Shown here piece by piece: positions 58,456-64,000 of a stretch of DNA of 64,000 nucleotides (position 1 is its first letter; every line of letters begins with the position of its first letter). The notes under the pieces were generated by a model that was given only the letters and a program-made list of their open reading frames with translations, made no database searches and was not told the origin of the DNA. The stretch is taken from NCBI GenBank assembly GCA_910822395.1, contig OU365335.1, forward strand, positions 1,612,001-1,676,000, given 5' to 3'. This stretch comes from Pseudoclavibacter triregionum. Lineage in GTDB: Bacteria; Actinomycetota; Actinomycetes; Actinomycetales; Microbacteriaceae. Position numbers and translations under genes: made by a program.

Positions 58456-59745
58456 ATGACGACGTGGCGCATCCGCGACTTCCAGCCCGGCGATCTCGAC
58501 GCCCTGCTCCGGCTCTGGGACGAGCACCGGGCGAGCGGCTCGGAGCCGGTCTACGCCCTGAGCGAGGTCATCGCCTCGACGCGCAAGGATGTCGCGGTCG
58601 TCGCGGTCGCCGGCGACGAGGTCGTCGGCTGCTGCGTGGCCCGCGCCGCCCATGACCAGGGCTGGATCGTCTTCATCGCCACCGACTCCGGCCACCAGCG
58701 CCGCGGCATCGCCGGCGCCCTCATCTCGGCCGTCGAGCAGCGCCTCGCCTCGCTCGGGCTCCAGCGCCTCGCCATCCTCGTCCCGGACGAGCAGCCGCAC
58801 ATCGGCGCGCTCGTGAAGGCCGGCTTCGAGGACAAGCGCGACCTCCGCTTCTTCGAGCGCGAGATCCCCGTGAAGCAGGAGGAGATGCTCGTCCTCCGCG
58901 AGCTCGGGGGCCGCGTGCTCCCGCGCGACCGCTGGGAGGCGATCGGCGGGATGGCGAAGGAGAAGGACATCCTCGAGCGCCGGCTCGTCCTCCCGCTCTC
59001 GGACCCCGACCTCGCCGACCGCTACGGCGTCGTGCCGCCGCGCGCGATCGTGCTCTTCGGCCCTCCCGGCACCGGCAAGACGACCTTCGCGAAGGGCATC
59101 GCCTCGCGCCTCGAGTGGCCCTTCGTCGAGATCTTCCCCTCGCGCCTCGCCGCCTCGCCCAAGGGCCTCGCGGGGGAGCTGCGGGAGGCCTTCGAGCAGA
59201 TCGAGCACCTCGAGCACGCCGTCGTCTTCATCGACGAGGTCGAGGAGATCGCCTCGCAGCGCGGCGGCGAGCCGCCCTCGCCGACGCAGGGCGTCACGAA
59301 CGAGCTGCTCAAGATCATCCCGGCCTTCCGCGAGAAGCCGGGTCGCCTGCTCATCTGCGCGACGAACTTCATCCGCGCCCTCGACCAGGCCTTCCTGCGC
59401 CACGGGCGCTTCGACTACGTCATCCCGATCGGCCTGCCGGACGCCGACGCGCGGCACGCGATCTGGACGCGCTTCGTGCCCGAGCAGGTGGCGGGCCAGG
59501 TCGACCTCGACGCGCTCGTCGAGCGCACGGACGGCTACTCGCCGGCGGACATCGAGTTCGCGGCGCGCAAGGCCTCGCAGGTCGCCATGGAGCGGGCCGT
59601 CGCCGCGCGCCGGGACGGCGTCGACGCGCCCCTCGGCCCGACGACGGAGGACTTCCTCACGGCAGTCGACGCGACGCGGACGACGGTCTCCTCGGAGGCC
59701 TCGCGCGAGTTCGAGGAGGACATCGTCTCCATCGCGCGCGTCTAG
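58456..59745 (+). CDS. GNAT acetyltransferase fused to AAA+ ATPase
   Basis: 429 aa. Residues 1-150 form a GNAT domain: RIRDFQPGDLDALLRLWDEH, then the acetyl-CoA loop SGHQRRGIAGALISAVEQ and VKAGFEDKRDLRFFERE. Residues 165-415 form a classic AAA+ module of the Cdc48/FtsH type: WEAIGGMAKEKDILERRLVL, Walker A FGPPGTGKTTF (about 199-209), Walker B VVFIDEVEEI (about 257), sensor/Arg-finger segment ATNFIRALDQAFLRHGRFDY and GYSPADIEFAARKASQVAME. No proteolytic or membrane domain. The two parts suggest an unfoldase or remodeler with acetylation or acyl-CoA sensing. The target is unknown. Confidence 0.88.
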   Translation: MTTWRIRDFQPGDLDALLRLWDEHRASGSEPVYALSEVIASTRKDVAVVAVAGDEVVGCCVARAAHDQGWIVFIATDSGHQRRGIAGALISAVEQRLASLGLQRLAILVPDEQPHIGALVKAGFEDKRDLRFFEREIPVKQEEMLVLRELGGRVLPRDRWEAIGGMAKEKDILERRLVLPLSDPDLADRYGVVPPRAIVLFGPPGTGKTTFAKGIASRLEWPFVEIFPSRLAASPKGLAGELREAFEQIEHLEHAVVFIDEVEEIASQRGGEPPSPTQGVTNELLKIIPAFREKPGRLLICATNFIRALDQAFLRHGRFDYVIPIGLPDADARHAIWTRFVPEQVAGQVDLDALVERTDGYSPADIEFAARKASQVAMERAVAARRDGVDAPLGPTTEDFLTAVDATRTTVSSEASREFEEDIVSIARV

Positions 59746-59756
59746 GGGCCTGCTTG

Positions 59757-59801
59757 CAGGTGGTCGAGGAGCGAGCGAAGCGAGCGTCTCGACGCCACCG
59801 G
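59757..59801 (+). repeat. REP-like palindromic element, copy 2
   Basis: GGTGGTCGAGGAG at the left and CGTCTCGACGCCACC at the right as in copy 1, but with the inner palindrome GCGAGCGAAGCGAGC in place of GGCGGCGCAGCCGCC. Confidence 0.7.
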
Positions 59802-59814
59802 AGGCGCGTGGGGC

Positions 59815-59855
59815 GGTGGTTTCGAGTCGGCGGCTGCGCCGCCTCCTCAATCACC
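59815..59855 (-). repeat. REP-like palindromic element, copy 3, inverted
   Basis: Read on the minus strand it begins CGGTGATTGAGGAGGCGGCG and ends CTCGAAACCACCG, matching copy 1. It lies 13 bp from copy 2 in opposite orientation, forming a head-to-head doublet. Confidence 0.7.
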
Positions 59856-59869
59856 GTGTGACCCCGACA

Positions 59870-59912
59870 CGACGACGGCCCGGCGCTCCAGGGGCGCGGC
59901 GGGCCGTCGTCG
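59870..59912. terminator. Terminator of the acidic-protein gene
   Basis: CGACGACGGCCC and GGGCCGTCGTCG, 12 bp perfect, around a 19-nt GC-rich loop; just beyond the stop at 59924 on the minus strand. Confidence 0.7.
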
Positions 59913-59923
59913 CGCGGGTGGCG

Positions 59924-60403
59924 CTACTTCTGGGCGGGGGCGTCGAGCTCCCCCTGGAAGTCGTCGTCGACCTCGTCGCCGTCGTGGCTGCGGTCGTGCG
60001 GCTCGTCCTGCTCGTCGGCGTCGTCGGACTCGTCGGCGGCGTCGTCCTCGTCGTCGTCGTCCTCATCGTCATCCGACTCGTCGTCGTCCGACTCGTCGTC
60101 GTCCTCCTCGAGGGCGTCGAACTCGTCGTCCTCGCCGTCGAGGTCCTCGTCCTCGTCCTCGTCCTCGTCGACCCACTCGTCGATGAGGTCCTCGCCGGCG
60201 TCGGCGTCCTCGACCTCCTCGAGCTCGAGCGTGCCGTCGCCCCAGAGGCGGGTGGCGACCTGGACGTCGTCCGAGTCCTCGATCGACTCGTGGAACTCGC
60301 CCTCGAACTCGGTGGCGAGGCGGGCGGCCTCGTCCTCGTTCTCGGCCTCCACGATGAGACCCGAGACGACTTCGTACTTGAGGAGGACGGCGAACGTGGG
60401 CAT
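59924..60403 (-). CDS. Very acidic protein with conserved N-terminus, unknown
   Basis: 159 aa. The first 60 residues look globular (MPTFAVLLKYEVVSGLIVEA, EDEAARLATEFEGEFHESIE, VATRLWGDGTLELEEVEDAD). From about residue 75 on, almost every residue is Asp or Glu, with runs such as DEDEDEDEDLDGEDDEFD and ESDDDEDDDDEDDAADES, and then a mixed tail (DDDFQGELDAPAQK). No family recognised. AAGGAG stands 4 nt before the ATG. Possible roles are a nucleic-acid mimic, cation binder or chaperone, all unproven. The repetitive GAC/GAG tract is prone to length change. Confidence 0.75.
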   Translation of the reverse strand: MPTFAVLLKYEVVSGLIVEAENEDEAARLATEFEGEFHESIEDSDDVQVATRLWGDGTLELEEVEDADAGEDLIDEWVDEDEDEDEDLDGEDDEFDALEEDDDESDDDESDDDEDDDDEDDAADESDDADEQDEPHDRSHDGDEVDDDFQGELDAPAQK

Positions 60404-60513
60404 GGTGCTCCTTCATGGATGCTCTCGCGCCGGGCGGCGCACTGCCGAAGCTAGCGCGCGCGGGTGAACCGGACAAGGGAGCCGACGCGGGCGAGCCCTC
60501 GGGCGCCTCCCGC

Positions 60514-60519
60514 TACCGT
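60514..60519 (+). promoter_or_regulatory. -10 box of leaderless amidase promoter
   Basis: TACCGT, 6 nt before the ATG at 60526; identical hexamer to the adnA promoter. Confidence 0.6.
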
Positions 60520-60525
60520 GGAGCC

Positions 60526-61455
60526 ATGACGAGCAAGGACGCCACCGCCGCCGGATCCGCCCAGGGGAGCGCCGACCTCGAGTCCTCGGCCGAGGCCTCG
60601 GACGCCGCCGCCCGCGCCGCCTGGAGCGCCCCCGCGCGGCCCCTCCGCGTCGCCGTCGCCCAGCTCGCGCCGACCGCGGACGCCGCGGCGAACCGCGCGC
60701 GCCTCGTCCAGCTCGCGGAGCGCGCGGCCGAGTCGGGAGCCCGCCTGCTCGTCGCCCCCGAGTACGCCTCCTTCTTCGACGGCGCGCCCTCGGCGACGGC
60801 CGCCGCCGCCGCCGAGCCGCTCGACGGCCCCTTCGTGTCCGGGCTGCGCGAGACGGCGTCCCGCCTCGGGATCGCCATCGCCGCCGGCCTCGTCGAGCGC
60901 GCGGGCGACGCGGGCCGCTTCCGCAACGCGATCGTCGTCGCCTCGCCCGAGGGCGAGCTCGCCGCCGTCTACCGCAAGGTGCACCTCTACGACGCCTTCG
61001 GGGCGCGCGAGAGCGAGTTCGTCGAGGCCGGGGACGCCGCGGAGGAGCCGGTCTGCTTCGAGCTCGACGGCGTCCGCATCGGCATCCAGACCTGCTACGA
61101 CCTGCGCTTCCCCGAGTCGACGCGCCGCCTCGCCGCGGCGGGCGCGGAGCTCGTGCTCGTCCCGGCCCAGTGGGTGCCCGGCCCGCTCAAGGAGCACCAC
61201 TGGACGACGCTCCTCGCCGCCCGGGCCATCGAGTCGACGGTGGCCGTCGCCGCTGCCGACCACCCCGCGCCGAAGGGCGTGGGGCTCAGCCGGATCGTCG
61301 GCCCGGACGGCGTGCTCATGGCCGGCCTCGGCGCGGGCGAGGGGCTCGCGACGGCGGACGTCGACCCGGAGGCGATCCGCGCCGTCCGCCGGTCGAACCC
61401 GAGCCTGGCTGCGCGTCGCTACTCGGTCATCCCGAGGGAGGATTCCGGGCGCTAG
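60526..61455 (+). CDS. Nitrilase-superfamily carbon-nitrogen hydrolase
   Basis: 309 aa. Catalytic triad visible: Glu in LLVAPEYASFF, Lys in YRKVHLYDAFG, Cys in GIQTCYDLRFPES. The family also conserves ARAIESTVAVAAAD and GLSRIVGPDGV. The enzyme hydrolyses an amide; the subgroup with CYDLRFPE includes omega-amidase and deaminated-glutathione amidase types, but substrate cannot be fixed. The first 38 residues are a disordered Ala/Ser/Glu extension. Start fixed by the TACCGT box; the frame further upstream is antisense to the acidic-protein leader. Confidence 0.9.
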   Translation: MTSKDATAAGSAQGSADLESSAEASDAAARAAWSAPARPLRVAVAQLAPTADAAANRARLVQLAERAAESGARLLVAPEYASFFDGAPSATAAAAAEPLDGPFVSGLRETASRLGIAIAAGLVERAGDAGRFRNAIVVASPEGELAAVYRKVHLYDAFGARESEFVEAGDAAEEPVCFELDGVRIGIQTCYDLRFPESTRRLAAAGAELVLVPAQWVPGPLKEHHWTTLLAARAIESTVAVAAADHPAPKGVGLSRIVGPDGVLMAGLGAGEGLATADVDPEAIRAVRRSNPSLAARRYSVIPREDSGR

Positions 61456-61570
61456 CCGCCCGGCGCGCCGTTCCGCCGCGCTCGCGCCTCGCCTACGCTG
61501 GGGCCACGCGGCGCCGATCGGCGCGCGATGGACATGACGGCACGATCGGGTCGGGACGAGGCGGACGCGG

Positions 61571-63529
61571 ATGGCTGAGGACGAGCGCGAGGCGGGACGA
61601 GCCGCGCCGCGCGTCCGGATGCGCAGCTGGCGGCCGCGCGCGCACCCGTCCACCCGCGGCCGCCACGCGGGGCCGCTCGCGGACGAGCGGGAGCCGGAGG
61701 AGCTCGAGGCCGTCGACGGCGAGGTCGAGGCGCGCGAGCCGGAGGCCGAGGCGGGCGGGCCGGAGGCCGTGCTGCGCGAGCCGGGGATCGTGGCGGACGG
61801 GCCGGAGGCTGAGGCGACCGAGCTGGACGCCGAGCCGATCGACGTGGGCGCCGATTCCAGCGCGTCGGGCGCCGAGGGCGGCGACGCGAACGGGGACGCC
61901 GACGCCAAGGCCGACGCCGACGCCCACGACGAGCCGAACGTCTTCCACCCGGTCGTCGTGCCGAGCCTGCCCCGCACCGGCTCCTCGCGCGTGACGCGGC
62001 CCACCCTCGTCGACCGCGTCGCCGCCGGTGCGCCGAGCACCGAGCCCGCGGGCGAGCCGACGGACTCCGCCGAGGCCGAGGCGTCGGCCGCGCTCGCTGG
62101 CGAGACCGCGGCGCCCCAGACGTCCGCCCCGCTGTCGCCGTCCGCCGGCTCGACGGCCCTGCCCGCGGCCACCGCGCTCGTCACGACCCCTCCCGCGCCG
62201 CCCGCAGCCGCCGCGACCGCACCCGCGGCGCCCGCCGCCGCGCCGATCACCTCGATCTTCCCCGCGACGTCGAAGGCGACCGCCACGCCGACTTCACCCG
62301 CCGCCTCCACTGCGCCCGCGCCGCTCCCGGCGCCGCAGCCTCGCGCCGCCTCCGAGCGCCCGGGCGGCTTCGGCCTCGGCGCCGTCATCGCGGCCGCCGC
62401 CTGCGCCGGCCTCGTCGGCAGCGTCCTCGGCGGCGTCATCACCGGCAATATCCTCGACCAGAGCCGACCGGCCGCGACCGAGCAGACGACGAACGGCACT
62501 GGCCTCGCCGGCTCCGCGACCGAGCTCGACGTCTCCGCCGCCATCGCCGCCGCGAGCCCATCGATCGTCCAGCTCGACGTCGCGACGGCCACCCGCAGCG
62601 AGGTGGGCTCGGCGATCGTGCTCTCCGCGGACGGCCTCGTCCTCACGAACGCCCACGTCGTCACCCTCGACGGCACCGTGAACGACGCGATCGTCTCCGG
62701 CACGACCTCGGACGGCCGCGTCTTCAGCGCGACGCCCGTCGGCATCGACGCCTACGCGGACCTCGCCGTCCTGCGGCTCGAGGGCGCGAGCGGCCTCGTG
62801 CCCGCGACGTTCGCCGACTCGAGCCGCATCGAGGCGGGCCAGCCGGCGGTCGCGCTCGGCTCGCCTCTCGGCCTCCACGGCAGCGCCACGAGCGGCGTCA
62901 TCTCGACGACGGCGCGCAGCATCGAGGTGAGCTCCTCGGCCGCGCCGCCGTCGGCGGATCCCGCGAACCCCGCGACCTTCGATATCCCGCAGCCGCGGCC
63001 GGCCGAGCCGAACGTGCACCTCGCGGTCATCCAGACCGACGCGGCGATCAACCCCGGCAACTCCGGCGGCGCGCTCGTGAACGACGCGGGCGAGGTCATC
63101 GGCGTGAACGTCGCGATCGCGACGACGAACTCGAACCGCGAGCGGGGGAGCGACTCCTCGGGCTCGATCGGCCTTGGCTTCGCCATCCCCTCGGATGTCG
63201 CGCGCCGCATCGCCGACGAGTTGATCGCGGGCCAGATGCCGAGTCACGGCGCCATCGGCGCGAGCGTCCGGAGCGCCTCGAAGATCGACGTCGGCGGCCA
63301 GCGGCACGCGGGCGCGTGGATCGAGACCGTCGCGCCGGGCGGCCCGGCGGCCACCGCGGGCCTCGCGCCGGGCGACATCATCACCTCGGTCGCGGGCGTC
63401 CCGGTCTCGAGCTCCTCGGACCTCCTCGCGCAGGTGCGCTCGCACGCCGCGGGGGAGCAGGTGTCGGTGGAGGTCATCCGCGCCGGCGCCCCGCTCACGG
63501 TGCAGCTCACGCTCGACGCGCTCGCCTAG
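61571..63529 (+). CDS. HtrA/DegP-type membrane-anchored serine protease with PDZ domain
   Basis: 652 aa. A 260-residue disordered cytoplasmic part rich in Ala, Glu, Pro and Thr precedes a membrane helix (about 265-292, GAVIAAAACAGLVGSVLGGV). The trypsin-like domain has the full triad: His in LTNAHVV (about 360), Asp in YADLAVLRL (about 396) and Ser in INPGNSGGALVN (about 497). One PDZ domain ends the protein (about 560-650, APGGPAATAGLAPGDIITSV). It should degrade or refold damaged proteins outside the membrane. A TACGCT box lies at 61494-61499, giving a leader of about 70 nt. Confidence 0.92.
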   Translation: MAEDEREAGRAAPRVRMRSWRPRAHPSTRGRHAGPLADEREPEELEAVDGEVEAREPEAEAGGPEAVLREPGIVADGPEAEATELDAEPIDVGADSSASGAEGGDANGDADAKADADAHDEPNVFHPVVVPSLPRTGSSRVTRPTLVDRVAAGAPSTEPAGEPTDSAEAEASAALAGETAAPQTSAPLSPSAGSTALPAATALVTTPPAPPAAAATAPAAPAAAPITSIFPATSKATATPTSPAASTAPAPLPAPQPRAASERPGGFGLGAVIAAAACAGLVGSVLGGVITGNILDQSRPAATEQTTNGTGLAGSATELDVSAAIAAASPSIVQLDVATATRSEVGSAIVLSADGLVLTNAHVVTLDGTVNDAIVSGTTSDGRVFSATPVGIDAYADLAVLRLEGASGLVPATFADSSRIEAGQPAVALGSPLGLHGSATSGVISTTARSIEVSSSAAPPSADPANPATFDIPQPRPAEPNVHLAVIQTDAAINPGNSGGALVNDAGEVIGVNVAIATTNSNRERGSDSSGSIGLGFAIPSDVARRIADELIAGQMPSHGAIGASVRSASKIDVGGQRHAGAWIETVAPGGPAATAGLAPGDIITSVAGVPVSSSSDLLAQVRSHAAGEQVSVEVIRAGAPLTVQLTLDALA

Positions 63530-63570
63530 CGCGTCCGCGCTCTCCACCCAGCGCACGAGGCTCACGCGAA

Positions 63571-63621
63571 CTGAGCGCAAGCTGCTGTTCGGGTCTGCCC
63601 GGAACAGCCGCTTGCGCCCAG
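63571..63621. terminator. Long hairpin terminator between HtrA-type and EcsC-type genes
   Basis: GCGCAAGC-t-GCTGTTC pairs with GAACAGC-c-GCTTGCGC, extended by CTG/CAG at the base; one internal mismatch. Lies between convergent gene ends. Confidence 0.75.
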
Positions 63622-63652
63622 TCGAGGAGGAGAGGGTCGGTGCGAGTCCGCG

Positions 63653-64000
63653 CTAGCGGTCGCCCTCGCCCGCCTCGAGCTCCTTGTGCTTTCGGCCGAG
63701 GATCGGCGCGAAGAAGAGGAAGCCGCCCTTCTCGTCCTTCGGCTTCGCCGTGAGCTGGAGGTCGACGGGGAAGAGCGCCGGAGCCGGGCCGAAGGCCTCG
63801 TGCGAGGCCTCGATGACCTTGCCGGCGAGGATGCGGTTGCCCGCGCCGCCGATGACCGCGCCGATGCCGAAGGGGATGAGGCGGCCGATGGCGCCGGCGC
63901 CCCGGCGCGGGATGAAGCGCTTCACGAAGGCCTTGCGGATGCGCTCCGAGAGCGGGCCCATCATCGCGGCGGGCATGTTCTTCGTGACGATCTCGCCCCA
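63653..64000 (-). CDS. EcsC-family protein, C-terminal part, cut by right edge
   Basis: The frame runs from the stop at 63653 through the window end (residues WGEIVTKN before an internal Met), so the start lies outside. The visible 115 residues show the C-terminal part of EcsC-like proteins: RLIPFGIGAVIGGAGNRILA, then KVIEASHEAFGPAPALFPVD. The last residues are charged (GRKHKELEAGEGDR). EcsC was named from the Bacillus ecs locus; its role is unclear. Confidence 0.75.
   Translation of the reverse strand, partial: WGEIVTKNMPAAMMGPLSERIRKAFVKRFIPRRGAGAIGRLIPFGIGAVIGGAGNRILAGKVIEASHEAFGPAPALFPVDLQLTAKPKDEKGGFLFFAPILGRKHKELEAGEGDR

Overview
The window is very GC-rich and gene-dense, with strong G/C at third codon positions and many GTG, some TTG and CTG, starts. 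Actinobacterial hallmark genes are present: the AdnA/AdnB helicase-nuclease pair, a UvrD2-type helicase, DUF3107, the DUF2342 zinc protease beside a PDZ/Lon-type secreted protease and a UPF0182 giant membrane protein, and a MetP/MetS-type transporter. Together with the many promoters of the form TANNNT followed 6-8 nt later by a start codon, this points to an actinobacterium, most likely of the Microbacteriaceae (inference; no marker rRNA is present). It reads as ordinary chromosome; I found no plasmid, phage or transposase gene.

Layout. 1-3.8 kb: a minus-strand operon (PRC-barrel/MgtE-N/CBS protein, DUF1003 protein, Mrp ATPase, membrane protein running off the left edge). 3.9-8.4 kb: YflT-like membrane protein, aminopeptidase P, membrane-anchored EEP-family protein, PHP phosphoesterase. 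8.5-12 kb: DEAD-box RNA helicase, ferritin-like protein, DUF3107 and a membrane protein. 12.1-24.5 kb: DNA-repair block of AdnA, AdnB, a degenerate phosphotransferase, a NudC-like Nudix enzyme, UvrD2 and an orphan ThiF/cyclodehydratase-like protein that overlaps uvrD2 tail to tail. 24.6-30.8 kb: DUF2342 protease, PDZ-Lon protease, UPF0182. 30.8-31.4 kb: a gene-free stretch full of structured repeats, then an initiator tRNA with a clear promoter and terminator. 31.5-33.3 kb: a frameshifted FAD monooxygenase and its divergent TetR regulator with two matching operators. 33.4-38.3 kb: a four-gene overlapping operon of two extracytoplasmic binding-protein-like proteins (one with a VWA domain), an XpaC-like protein and TelA; this is the best candidate for an under-described system. 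38.4-46.1 kb: transporters (NCS2, MHS, NSS plus its tiny MetS subunit), 3-hydroxyacyl-CoA dehydrogenase, flavodoxin. 46.1-47.3 kb: a compositionally different patch with one unrecognised gene. 47.3-52.7 kb: SPFH protein, Lrp regulator, and E1alpha-E1beta-E2 of a 2-oxoacid dehydrogenase. 52.8-57.8 kb: a second Lrp regulator divergent from an aromatic/histidinol-phosphate-type aminotransferase, followed by a TrpXYZ-type ABC importer. 57.9-64 kb: small membrane protein, GNAT-AAA+ fusion, highly acidic protein, nitrilase-family amidase, HtrA-type protease, EcsC-family protein running off the right edge.

Recurring themes. Many operon joints are 4-base overlaps (ATGA, GTGA, TTGA, CTGA) that imply translational coupling. 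Most convergent gene ends are separated by strong inverted repeats acting as bidirectional terminators. Two dispersed REP-like families and one 57-bp dyad repeat array lie between genes. Amino-acid and ketoacid metabolism is clustered from 48 to 58 kb (two Lrp regulators, ketoacid dehydrogenase, aminotransferase, aromatic-amino-acid-type importer).
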